From assembly GCA_028710895.1 (NCBI GenBank), contig JAQTTH010000010.1:115051-179050 (forward strand): a DNA stretch of 64,000 nucleotides. The letters run 5' to 3'. Shown in pieces: positions 16,821 through 24,906 of this stretch. The position numbers and the translations under genes were made by a program. Under the pieces are notes generated by a model. That model worked only from the letters and a program-made list of their open reading frames with translations, did not search any database and had not been told where the DNA came from. Numbering within the stretch: position 1 is the stretch's first letter; every line of letters begins with the position of its first letter. Origin of the DNA: Paludibacter sp. (GTDB lineage: Bacteria; Bacteroidota; Bacteroidia; Bacteroidales; Paludibacteraceae).

Positions 16821-17192
16821 TTGGAGACACTGGGGAAAAATAGGGAACAGGTGCAACGGTTTTTAGATGATTTTCATCAAAAAACCAGGGTTTTCAGCAT
16901 CGTGTTTCGTGATTCCCGTGATAAAAACTTCAACGCTTTATTGAAATTAGAAATTAGTTCGTATCGGCGGAATGAAATAATTGCCGCTTTGCAAGTGGAG
17001 GATTACTCGGAAGGTCCCTTGCCAGACACACTATATCACCTTTCTGATATGTGGGTGTTTGGAAAAATTGAGAAAAAGAAAGAGATATACATTAAAATTT
17101 CGATGGGTGCTCCTAATAGCCAAACCATTTGTATATCCTTTCATATTGCAGAAAAAAGCATGAACTATCCTTTCAAGAAAACAAAAAAATGA
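16821..17192 (+). CDS. MqsR-like type II toxin
   Basis: Predicted toxin of a type II toxin-antitoxin pair; MqsR family toxins are ribosome-independent mRNA interferases. The 123-residue protein shows the pattern of the Bacteroidota subgroup: NREQVQRFLDDF, VFSIVFRDSRDKN, EIIAALQVEDYSEGPLPD, MWVFGKIEKKKEIYIKISMG and TICISFHIAE. No ATG opens the frame: the earliest codon is TTG 16821, with GTG 16851 also possible. An out-of-frame ATG at 16811 opens a ten-codon peptide ending at 16843, which overlaps the toxin start and may throttle or couple its translation. The toxin stop overlaps the antitoxin ATG (ATGA). Family assignment is from remembered similarity. Confidence 0.75.
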   Translation: METLGKNREQVQRFLDDFHQKTRVFSIVFRDSRDKNFNALLKLEISSYRRNEIIAALQVEDYSEGPLPDTLYHLSDMWVFGKIEKKKEIYIKISMGAPNSQTICISFHIAEKSMNYPFKKTKK

Positions 17193-18190
17193 CAAGTCCA
17201 TTTACAGGAGGAGAAACCATCCTCGTCAAAGAACCCAGAGAATATGATTTTCGTGGTTCAAAGTTTCATATTATACACCATCATTACCAGTGTGTCGATA
17301 CAGGCGAGACCTTTACCGATGCGCGGTTAGACAATTTAAATTTGAATCAGGTGTATAATCAATTTAGAGAAAAAGAGGGAATTCCATTCCCTGATGAAAT
17401 TACGGAATACCGTAAACAGTATGATTTGGCAGCTACAAAAATGTCTCAGATTCTGGGTTTTGGTGTAAATATGTATGGAAAATATGAAGCGGGTGAAATA
17501 CCAAGCATTTCGAACGGAAGGATGATCAACATTTGTAAAGATCCCGTTTTTTTTAAAAATTATTTTATCAGCAGTGCATCCCACCAATTTCAGGATAAAG
17601 AAAAGGAAGCCATTTTAAAAAAAATAGAAAAAGCTATTGATCACAAACGGATAAATATCAAGTCGGAGTTTGAAAAGTATGCTGCACTTGGCAATACGGA
17701 AAGAGGAATATATACCGGATTTGTAGCTCCAAATTTAGAGAAATCGAGACAGATGGTGGTTTATTTTGCCCGCAATTGCAGTCCGGTTACCACTAAAATG
17801 AATAAGTTACTTTATTATGCCGATTTTCTGAACTACAATCGAACAGGTTATGCCATTAGCGGAATGACATATCAGGCTAAAACATGGGGTCCCGTACCCG
17901 AAAGATATGATGGGCTTTATGGAAATGTGTCTGATATCGTTGAGCGGGTTGTTGAATTTTATAGTGGTGATGTTTCTGGTGAGAGGCTAAAGACAGAAGA
18001 GGAGTTTGATGCTACCTTGTTTAATGATGAAGAGTTGAAATCGATGGAGAAAGTAGTTGCCAGATTTAAGAATATGCCTACAAAAGATATAGTTTTAATC
18101 AGTCATGATGAACTGGCTTGGATTGAGAATGAAGTAAAAGAGAACTTCATCTCTTATCAATATGCTTTTGATTTGAAAGCATTCAGTTGA
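17189..18190 (+). CDS. Antitoxin with MqsA-like HTH and C-terminal Panacea (DUF4065/SocA) domain
   Basis: Predicted antitoxin of the preceding toxin, 333 residues. The N-terminus (SPFTGGE...YQCVDTGETF) looks like an MqsA-type zinc-finger module that has lost most cysteines; residues ~75-115 form a helix-turn-helix (EYRKQYDLAATKMSQILGFG, YGKYEAGEIPS). From about 195 the Panacea domain is clear: VTTKMNKLLYYADFLNYNRT, then YQAKTWGPVPERYDGLY. Panacea domains neutralise many unrelated toxins (family knowledge). ATG 17189 is chosen because it overlaps the toxin stop by four bases; an upstream in-frame extension would lie within the toxin gene. HTH antitoxins usually autoregulate the operon. Confidence 0.85.
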   Translation: MTSPFTGGETILVKEPREYDFRGSKFHIIHHHYQCVDTGETFTDARLDNLNLNQVYNQFREKEGIPFPDEITEYRKQYDLAATKMSQILGFGVNMYGKYEAGEIPSISNGRMINICKDPVFFKNYFISSASHQFQDKEKEAILKKIEKAIDHKRINIKSEFEKYAALGNTERGIYTGFVAPNLEKSRQMVVYFARNCSPVTTKMNKLLYYADFLNYNRTGYAISGMTYQAKTWGPVPERYDGLYGNVSDIVERVVEFYSGDVSGERLKTEEEFDATLFNDEELKSMEKVVARFKNMPTKDIVLISHDELAWIENEVKENFISYQYAFDLKAFS

Positions 18191-18259
18191 TTTTGTAGAA
18201 TACAAAAACCTCATTCCTTTTTAAGGGGATGAGTGTAGCTGAGAGGTAACGAAAAACAC

Positions 18260-18298
18260 AAAGAAACCGTCTGACATAATAGGTCTGACGGTTTCTTT
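18260..18298. terminator. Bidirectional terminator after the antitoxin gene
   Basis: Stem AAAGAAACCGTC / GACGGTTTCTTT with a 15-nt loop; convergent between the antitoxin (plus) and the von Willebrand A gene (minus). Resembles the tRNA-Arg terminator at 13086-13116. Confidence 0.8.
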
Positions 18299-18318
18299 AT
18301 GTACAGGCAAAATACCTT

Positions 18319-20196
18319 TTATTTCTGCAATTGATTTACTGATTCTACCAATCGTACAAATTCGCGACGATAACCGTGTGAATCTGTTCCTATGCCGTTG
18401 TTGGCCAGTTCAATTACTTTGTTGTACGAGCTTTCGCCTTTGAAATCGGATTCGCGAAGCAATTGGCCGAACATAGATACCGCCATAACAAACTGAAAAT
18501 CGTCGGTTGGCTTTTTAGTGATGTTATTGGCTAAAACAGGTACTTCTAATTTTTCGCTGGTGGTGCTGTTTGGCTTTTTATAGCGTAGTTTCACGGTTAG
18601 CAATTCCCCTGAATTCTCAGTCGGTTTTTCAGTGTTGCTATTCTTTTGGTATTTCAGGTCATCTACTCCACCATAGTTGTTTTTTACACCTGCGGGTATT
18701 ATCTCGTAGAGCGCCGTAACTGTGTGTCCCGAGCCCAGTTCGCCTGCATCTTTGGTGTCGTCGTTGAAATCTTCTTTGTTCAGTAAGCGGCTTTCGTAGC
18801 CAATCAGTCGGTAGGCATTTACGTGGGCCGGATTAAATTCTACCTGAATTTTTACGTCTTTGGCCACGGTGTACATGGTGCTCCCAAATTCGTTTACCAA
18901 TACTTTGTTGGCCTCCTGAATGTTGTCGATATAGGCATGGTTTCCGTTGCCTTTTTCGGCCAGCGTTTGCAGCTTGTTGTCTTTGTAATTTCCCATACCG
19001 TAGCCCAATACTGTGAGATAAACGCCTGTTTTACGTTTCGATTCTATCATGTTTTCCAGTTCGTCGGTACTCGAAATACCAACATTGAAATCGCCGTCGG
19101 TACATAGTATGATGCGGTTATTGCCATTGGGTATGAAATTTTTCTCAGCAATTTTATAGGCCAGTGCTATTCCTTCGCCACCGGCTGTGGAGCCGCCTGC
19201 ATGCAGACTTTCAACTGCTTCCATGATTTTCTGTTTGTCGGAACCTTCGGTCGACTCAAGGCGCACTCCTGCCGAACCGGCGTAAACAACGATGGCCACG
19301 CGGTCTTTATCTCTCATATTATTTGTCAGCAATTTGATCGACGATTTTACAAGTTCCAGCTTATTAGGTGCATCCATTGAGCCTGAAACATCCAGCAGGA
19401 AAACAAAATTGGATGCAGGTAAATTTTCGGAAGGAATTTCGCGCGCCTTTACACCAATGCGAACCAGTTGATGCGTTTCGGCCCAGGGGCAAACAGCAGT
19501 TTCGGTTACAATTTTCACAGGATCTTTGCCGGTGGGCTGCGGATAGTTATAACTGAAATAATTGATTAGTTCCTCAATACGGATTGCCTCTTTTTGCGGC
19601 ATTTGTCCCTGATTAATCATCCGCCTCATATTGCCATAGGATGCGGCATCCACGTCGAGCGAAAAGGTAGAAAGTGCCTGATCTCTGGCCGAAAAGAAGC
19701 GATTCTCTTTGTAACTGCCATATTCCTCGGTATTTTCAGCTATGGCTGCACCGAAAACGACTGGTCTGATAATGTTGTTGCTTTTAAAATTACTTTTAAA
19801 AAGCCTACTGGGCGAATAACCAACAACGCTCAAACCTGCCACTCTGCCTTGTAAACCGGTGTTACTTCCGTAAGCAACAGTCACGCATTCCGACAAGCTT
19901 TTTGTGTCGGCAAAGAGCAAAATGTCCAGTTTAGGGCCGGTTACTTCCATTTCCTTTTTCATATAACCGATGTAAGAGAAAACAAGTGTCTTACCTACTT
20001 CAGTTCTGAGACTGTAGTTGCCCGCAGCATCGCTGACTGTTCCCGTAGAGGAACCTTTGATTGTAACATTTACTCCCACGAGTGCCTGTTGGGTTTGAGA
20101 GTCCATAATTTTGCCACTAACAAGAATTGATTGGGCATCGATAACAGTTGTAAATCCGAGTGCTAAACAAATTAGCCATGTTTTGAATGTTTTCAT
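18319..20196 (-). CDS. von Willebrand A (YfbK-type) protein with N-terminal carboxypeptidase-regulatory-like domain
   Basis: Exported 625-residue protein of unknown role. Signal peptide ~1-21; CarboxypepD_reg-like domain ~25-95 (GKIMDSQTQQALVGVNVTIK); a short segment ~105-127 resembling the start of a SusC-type plug (VTVAYG, LQGRVAGLSVVGY); a YfbK N-terminal region with RIEELINYFSYNY; a vWA domain with complete MIDAS motif DVSGSMD at 269-275 and TDGDFNVG; and a C-terminal YfbK-type region. The intact MIDAS implies metal-dependent ligand binding. It is divergent from an ECF sigma/anti-sigma-like pair that shares the same domain motifs, so co-regulation is likely. No TAnnTTTG box is seen upstream. 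Confidence 0.85.
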   Translation of the reverse strand: MKTFKTWLICLALGFTTVIDAQSILVSGKIMDSQTQQALVGVNVTIKGSSTGTVSDAAGNYSLRTEVGKTLVFSYIGYMKKEMEVTGPKLDILLFADTKSLSECVTVAYGSNTGLQGRVAGLSVVGYSPSRLFKSNFKSNNIIRPVVFGAAIAENTEEYGSYKENRFFSARDQALSTFSLDVDAASYGNMRRMINQGQMPQKEAIRIEELINYFSYNYPQPTGKDPVKIVTETAVCPWAETHQLVRIGVKAREIPSENLPASNFVFLLDVSGSMDAPNKLELVKSSIKLLTNNMRDKDRVAIVVYAGSAGVRLESTEGSDKQKIMEAVESLHAGGSTAGGEGIALAYKIAEKNFIPNGNNRIILCTDGDFNVGISSTDELENMIESKRKTGVYLTVLGYGMGNYKDNKLQTLAEKGNGNHAYIDNIQEANKVLVNEFGSTMYTVAKDVKIQVEFNPAHVNAYRLIGYESRLLNKEDFNDDTKDAGELGSGHTVTALYEIIPAGVKNNYGGVDDLKYQKNSNTEKPTENSGELLTVKLRYKKPNSTTSEKLEVPVLANNITKKPTDDFQFVMAVSMFGQLLRESDFKGESSYNKVIELANNGIGTDSHGYRREFVRLVESVNQLQK

Positions 20197-20294
20197 ACGT
20201 TTACTTATTTAAATGATTAATGCTTATTGAAAATTCAATTTACCTATTAGATACATTTTAGAGGCAGATTCCATAAACGCATGTAATTTTTTTT

Positions 20295-20302
20295 TACTTT
20301 TG
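20295..20302 (+). promoter_or_regulatory. -7 box of the ECF sigma factor gene
   Basis: TACTTTTG fits TAnnTTTG, 32 nt before the proposed TTG start codon. Confidence 0.6.
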
Positions 20303-20333
20303 TAGAATAAAAAATATTGAAACGCTTATCTTA

Positions 20334-20906
20334 TTGAAAAACAAGGATAAAATATCGGACCTTACCAACGAAAATTTGCTTCAGGCTTTTATCGAAAGCG
20401 GTGATGTGGCATATTTCGGTGAATTGTATCGACGATATATTCCGTTGGTGTATGGTTTGTGTTTGAAATACCTGAATAATCAAGAGTCGGCTCACGATGC
20501 TGTGATGGATATTTTTACCACACTTGTTGAAAAAGTGCCTCAATACGAGATTAAAAACTTTAATACATGGTTGTACAGCGTTGCCAAAAATCATTGTTTG
20601 CATGTGCTGAGAAAGGAGAAACAAACGAGCTTCGTTAATATTGAGGATGCATTTGTGGAAAACGAAGCCATTTTTACTCTAACAGATAAACCGCAATCGC
20701 AGGAAGAAACAGACGCGTTGGCATATTGCCTCGACACTTTGTCGGAAGAGCAACGGTTGAGCATTAATTATTTTTTTTACGAAGAAAAATCCTATGCCGA
20801 TATTGTTGATTTAACCGGTTTTGCGCTGACTAAAGTGAAAAGTTATATTCAGAACGGCAAGCGAAATCTGAAAAGTTGCATTAGAAAAGTTCTACAGTTA
20901 TCATAA
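20334..20906 (+). CDS. ECF-type RNA polymerase sigma factor
   Basis: A 190-residue sigma-70 family factor. Region 2 is visible as FGELYRRYIPLVYGLCLKYL followed by SAHDAVMDIFTTLVEKVP and FNTWLYSVAKNHCLHVLRKE; region 4 as LSEEQRLSINYFFYEEKSYA and IVDLTGFALTKVKSYIQNGK. The frame has no ATG before region 2 and starts at TTG 20334, which fits the promoter spacing. The gene after it, 7 nt downstream, is a membrane protein with an anti-sigma-like N-terminus. Its target promoters are unknown; the divergent vWA gene is a candidate. Confidence 0.92.
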   Translation: MKNKDKISDLTNENLLQAFIESGDVAYFGELYRRYIPLVYGLCLKYLNNQESAHDAVMDIFTTLVEKVPQYEIKNFNTWLYSVAKNHCLHVLRKEKQTSFVNIEDAFVENEAIFTLTDKPQSQEETDALAYCLDTLSEEQRLSINYFFYEEKSYADIVDLTGFALTKVKSYIQNGKRNLKSCIRKVLQLS

Positions 20907-20913
20907 GTAAACT

Positions 20914-22122
20914 ATGAAATTAATAGATTACATACAAGGTAAACGACGCGGAAAAGAAGCCAATAAGCTCGAACGCGAAGCCATGAATGATCCGTTTTTA
21001 CAGGATGCTATTGATGGCTTTGATGCTGTGCCTGGCAATCATGCTTCGGCTATTGAGGAACTTGAGGCTCAGTTGGAGCGAAGGATAAATAAACCAAAGC
21101 CGGTTATAAGTTATCGTTTTTGGATTATGGGTGCTGCCGCCAGCATTGTATTATTGCTGGGGATTGGAAGTTTGCTTCATTTCGATACGAAAGTATCGCC
21201 TGAATTGACCCGTAAAGAAACAAAAACAATTATTCAACCCCAAACACCTGTTGCTGTTACGAAGAGTTTGGAGCAACCAATAACCAAAGCAATTGCCCGG
21301 AACATTGAAAAACCAATTCGAAAATCTGTTCAAAAGCAAGAAGTGATAACGGCTGAGCCTGTTGCAAGTATTGAATCAATTAATATACAAAGACCGTCTG
21401 ACTCAATTCAACAATTACAGGGAATTCAGGTAGCGACTAATCAACTGTCATTTAAGGCTAATCAAACAAATACATTTGGAGCAGCTAATCAGTCAACTCC
21501 AAAAATTTCAGTGTATAATAGTGGTCTGAAAGGGGTCGTTCTTGACGAAGAAAACAAACCTATTATTGGTGCTTCGATTCGAATAGGAGGGACCAGTTTT
21601 GGAACAATAAGTGACATGAATGGGCAATTTCATCTCAACGTTCCTCAACGAAATACGGGAAAGGTTGAGGCATCGTTTATTGGGTATGAAAAATTTGAAA
21701 TGCCGATTTCGAACGATTCAAACACAGTGATTCGACTGAAGCCAACTAATCTGGCCATGAATGAAGTTGATGTTGTTGGGTATGGGGCTAAGAAACTTAA
21801 ACTCCCTACAATTGAATTGAATGAAGCTTTGCAGGGACGACTGGCAGGTTTGGATATTTCGGGCAGATCAAGAAGGGCCACGTTTGGCGAAAAGGAATTC
21901 AGAAAATATTTTGCGGAAAAACGTTCTCAGACAATTTGTGTGGGTGAGGAGGGTAGCATTGATGCCAGTTTTACAATTGATGAATCAGGAAAACCTACGA
22001 ATATCTATTTCAATAAATCAGCTTGCGAGGAGTTGAAGATTGAATTAACCCGCTTACTTCTTAACTCGCCCAAATGGACAACAATCGGAAGAAAGGTGAA
22101 GATGCATATTGAGTTGAAATGA
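20914..22122 (+). CDS. Membrane-anchored anti-sigma-like protein with carboxypeptidase-regulatory and TonB-C-like domains
   Basis: A 402-residue single-pass membrane protein. The first ~60 residues are soluble and helical (MKLIDYIQGKRRGKEANKLE, HASAIEELEAQLERR), one membrane helix spans ~67-88, then a long periplasmic part: a linker, a CarboxypepD_reg-like domain ~178-250 (GVVLDEENKPIIGASIRIGG), a plug-like motif (VDVVGYG, LQGRLAGLDISG), and a C-terminal domain like TonB-C (GSIDASFTIDESGKPTNIYF). Position 7 nt after the sigma gene suggests it holds the sigma factor and senses an envelope signal; this is inference. Confidence 0.75.
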   Translation: MKLIDYIQGKRRGKEANKLEREAMNDPFLQDAIDGFDAVPGNHASAIEELEAQLERRINKPKPVISYRFWIMGAAASIVLLLGIGSLLHFDTKVSPELTRKETKTIIQPQTPVAVTKSLEQPITKAIARNIEKPIRKSVQKQEVITAEPVASIESINIQRPSDSIQQLQGIQVATNQLSFKANQTNTFGAANQSTPKISVYNSGLKGVVLDEENKPIIGASIRIGGTSFGTISDMNGQFHLNVPQRNTGKVEASFIGYEKFEMPISNDSNTVIRLKPTNLAMNEVDVVGYGAKKLKLPTIELNEALQGRLAGLDISGRSRRATFGEKEFRKYFAEKRSQTICVGEEGSIDASFTIDESGKPTNIYFNKSACEELKIELTRLLLNSPKWTTIGRKVKMHIELK

Positions 22123-22140
22123 TAGGTGATTAATTTTGCG

Positions 22141-22148
22141 TATCTTTG
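22141..22148 (+). promoter_or_regulatory. -7 box of the COG2509 oxidoreductase gene
   Basis: TATCTTTG fits TAnnTTTG, 26 nt before the ATG. The nearest TTG (22114-22116) is 24 nt upstream. Confidence 0.55.
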
Positions 22149-22173
22149 TCATCCAATAATTTGAATTGAATTT

Positions 22174-23745
22174 ATGCATCAGGAACTCCAATTAAGTCTT
22201 ACTCCCGAACAAGCCGAAACTCCATTTCTACTAACAAAGCAAGCTGCCGATAAGCTGGAAATCTCTCCCGAACGTATTACACGGTTGAGAACTACAAAGA
22301 AGTCTATCGATTCCCGTTCATTTCGTCCGAAGGTAAATGTTACGCTTGAGGTATATTGGGACGAACAAGCCCCCGAATTTGTATTGCCCGAATTTCACTA
22401 CGAAATGGTAGTCGACAAAACGCCAGTGTTGATTATTGGTGCAGGTCCCGCCGGACTTTTTGCCGCATTGAAATTGATTGAGTCGGGCTTAAAACCGATA
22501 ATCCTGGAACGAGGAAAAGATGCTCACAGTCGCAAACTGGATATTGCCATACTAAATCGTAACAAAGGCATTGATGCTGATTCCAATTATTGTTTCGGTG
22601 AAGGAGGAGCGGGGACATTCTCTGATGGAAAGCTCTATACCCGTTCGAAAAAGAAAGGGAACACCGATCGTATTCTGGAAATATTTCATTACCACGGTGC
22701 TGCTGAGGAAATTTTGTACGAGGCACATCCGCATATTGGTTCGGATAAATTGCCGTTGGTTATCGAAAACATAAGCAACACCATTCGTTCGCACGGTGGT
22801 GAAATTCACTTTGAGCAAAAACTGACAGAAATACTGATTGAAGATAACCAGGTAGTGGGTTGCAAAACAGCTGATGGTAATACATACACTGCTAAAGCAC
22901 TTATTCTGGCTACGGGTCATTCGGCACACGATATTTATGAAATGCTCCATAATCAGGGAGTTGCGTTGGAACCGAAAGGTTTCGCCATGGGTGTTCGTGT
23001 AGAGCATCCGCAAGCAATGATTGACAGCATTCAGTACCATTGCGATGAGCGTGGACCATACTTACCTGCTGCCAGCTATAATTTGGTCGATCAGGTGAAT
23101 GAGCGTGGTGTGTATTCGTTCTGTATGTGTCCAGGTGGTCATATTGTACCTGCCGGAAGTGGTGTGAACGAAATTGTTGTGAATGGTATGTCGGCTTCGC
23201 AACGTAATTCGCCTTTTGCCAACTCGGGCATTGTGGTTGAAATTCGCCCCGAAGACATACCGGCTGATTTTCAGGAATACGGCGTATTGGCCGGACTGAA
23301 ATTTCAACAATATGTAGAAAATCTGGCTTACAAAAATAATGGTGGACTTGGACAAGTGGCTCCTGCACAACGTTTGGGTGATTTTGTAAAAGGTCGTTTG
23401 TCGTCCGATTTACCCGAATGTTCATATTTGCCGGGGCTAATTTCCTCTCCAATGCATTTCTGGTTACCAGAGCATATCTCTTCCCGTTTGCGTGAAGGTT
23501 TCAAAAAATTCGACCGTAAAATGCGTGGTTATCTGACCAACGATGCAGTGGTGGTGGGAGTTGAATCACGCTCTTCGTCGGCTGTTCGTGTTCCCCGTAA
23601 CCCCGAAACCGGTCAACATCCGGTTGTAAAAGGACTTTTCCCTGCAGGTGAAGGTTCGGGTTATTCGGGAGGAATAACTTCTTCGGCAGTTGATGGCGAA
23701 AATGCTGCAATTGCTGTTGTCAGAAGTTTGCAACCAAATGACTAA
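22174..23745 (+). CDS. FAD-dependent oxidoreductase, COG2509 family
   Basis: Predicted flavoprotein dehydrogenase, cytosolic, 523 residues. An N-terminal ~80-residue domain (LEISPERITRLRTTKKSIDS) precedes the FAD-binding Rossmann motif VLIIGAGPAGLFAAL at ~85-99. Then come CFGEGGAGTFSDGKLYTR and the second dinucleotide motif region LILATGHSAHDIYEML, and a C-terminal FPAGEGSGYSGGITSSAVDG, all diagnostic of the COG2509 family. The physiological substrate of the family is not established. It has its own promoter and is followed by an RluA-type gene 75 nt downstream. Confidence 0.88.
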   Translation: MHQELQLSLTPEQAETPFLLTKQAADKLEISPERITRLRTTKKSIDSRSFRPKVNVTLEVYWDEQAPEFVLPEFHYEMVVDKTPVLIIGAGPAGLFAALKLIESGLKPIILERGKDAHSRKLDIAILNRNKGIDADSNYCFGEGGAGTFSDGKLYTRSKKKGNTDRILEIFHYHGAAEEILYEAHPHIGSDKLPLVIENISNTIRSHGGEIHFEQKLTEILIEDNQVVGCKTADGNTYTAKALILATGHSAHDIYEMLHNQGVALEPKGFAMGVRVEHPQAMIDSIQYHCDERGPYLPAASYNLVDQVNERGVYSFCMCPGGHIVPAGSGVNEIVVNGMSASQRNSPFANSGIVVEIRPEDIPADFQEYGVLAGLKFQQYVENLAYKNNGGLGQVAPAQRLGDFVKGRLSSDLPECSYLPGLISSPMHFWLPEHISSRLREGFKKFDRKMRGYLTNDAVVVGVESRSSSAVRVPRNPETGQHPVVKGLFPAGEGSGYSGGITSSAVDGENAAIAVVRSLQPND

Positions 23746-23820
23746 GTGAAATTAAACTTCAAAAATCTATCAAAAGAAATTTAAGTCAGGACAATAGACT
23801 CCTGACTATAGACTTATAAA

Positions 23821-24723
23821 ATGAGACATAAACCCCAACAAGTTCCCGCTCCCAAAGCAACCAAACTGAAAGTTGCAGAACCGACTGAATTGATGACCTT
23901 TTTACTTGCCAAAATGGGCGGTATGAGTCGTAACTCGGTAAAATCGTTGCTCGCTCACCGTCAGATTATGGTGAACGATAAAGTAACTACACAATTCAAT
24001 TTACCCCTGCAACCGAATGACCTTATAACAGTCAACAGCGGTCGTGGCAACATAGAACTAAATCACCCCAAACTGCGAATTCTTTTCGAAGATCAGCACC
24101 TGATAGTTGTTGAAAAGAAAGAAGGTTTACTTACTGTAAGTACCGGCGATAGTGACGAAACAACGGCTTTTTCTATCCTGAAAACACACGTAAAGAAAAG
24201 CTCTCCACAGAACCGCATTTATGTTGTGCATCGTCTGGATCGTGAAACTTCCGGGGTTATCATGTTTGCCAAAACAAAAGAAGTTCAGCTTATTTTGCAG
24301 GAAAACTGGCACCGAATTGTAACCCGCCGTATTTATGTGGCGTTGGTCGAAGGAAAAATGGAAAAAGAGCAGGATACAATTGTAACCTGGCTTACTGAGA
24401 ATGAAAAATCATTGAAAATTCATTCGAGCGAGCAGGATAATGGCGGTCAACAGGCCGTTACACATTATCGTTGTGTGAAATCGAACGAGAATTTCTCTCT
24501 TTTGGAGCTGGAACTGGAGACAGGGCGCAAAAATCAAATTCGCGTTCACATGGAAGGAATTGGGCATCCTATAGCCGGCGATAAGAAATACGGTGCAGGA
24601 ACAAGCCCGATAGGACGATTGGCCCTACATGCCCGTTTGTTGGCTTTCTATCACCCAATAACTACCGAAGTTGTGAGTTTCGAAACTCCGGTACCACGTA
24701 ATTTCTTGAGCATATTTCATTGA
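23821..24723 (+). CDS. RluA family pseudouridine synthase
   Basis: Isomerises uridine to pseudouridine in RNA (rRNA or tRNA; target not determinable). The 300-residue protein has an N-terminal S4 RNA-binding domain (FLLAKMGGMSRNSVKSLLAH, about 28-47) and the RluA catalytic domain with YVVHRLDRETSGVIMFAKT, catalytic Asp140. RKNQIRVHMEGIGHPIAGDK closes the active site. It is preceded by a small inverted repeat AGTCAGGA/TCCTGACT at 23783-23806. Confidence 0.93.
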   Translation: MRHKPQQVPAPKATKLKVAEPTELMTFLLAKMGGMSRNSVKSLLAHRQIMVNDKVTTQFNLPLQPNDLITVNSGRGNIELNHPKLRILFEDQHLIVVEKKEGLLTVSTGDSDETTAFSILKTHVKKSSPQNRIYVVHRLDRETSGVIMFAKTKEVQLILQENWHRIVTRRIYVALVEGKMEKEQDTIVTWLTENEKSLKIHSSEQDNGGQQAVTHYRCVKSNENFSLLELELETGRKNQIRVHMEGIGHPIAGDKKYGAGTSPIGRLALHARLLAFYHPITTEVVSFETPVPRNFLSIFH

Positions 24724-24724
24724 G

Positions 24725-24766
24725 AACCCCTAATCCCATAAAGGGGACTTGAAGAGGGGTTTCAAC
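24725..24766 (+). repeat. REP-like intergenic palindrome
   Basis: AACCCCTAATCCC, then AAAGGGGACTTGAAGAGGGGTTT: C-rich and G-rich arms typical of the dispersed CCCC/GGGG intergenic repeats of Bacteroidota. A related C-rich fragment (CCCCACCCGCTTCGCTCGTC) occurs at 16632-16651. Confidence 0.5.
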
Positions 24767-24815
24767 TATCTTATTTTAAATTGAGACTAAACTATTCTTT
24801 TACCTGGAATTGGAA

Positions 24816-24857
24816 ATAAAAAATCCCTTCACGAAAATTAATCGCGAAGGGATTTTT
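24816..24857. terminator. Bidirectional terminator between the RluA gene and glucokinase gene
   Basis: Stem AAAAATCCCTTCACG / CGCGAAGGGATTTTT with loop AAAATTAAT; A and T flanks serve both convergent transcripts. Confidence 0.85.
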
Positions 24858-24906
24858 CTATTTAGTAGAGAGTCTAGAAATCTTGGTTCTTGGCTCTAAA
24901 ATTCTC

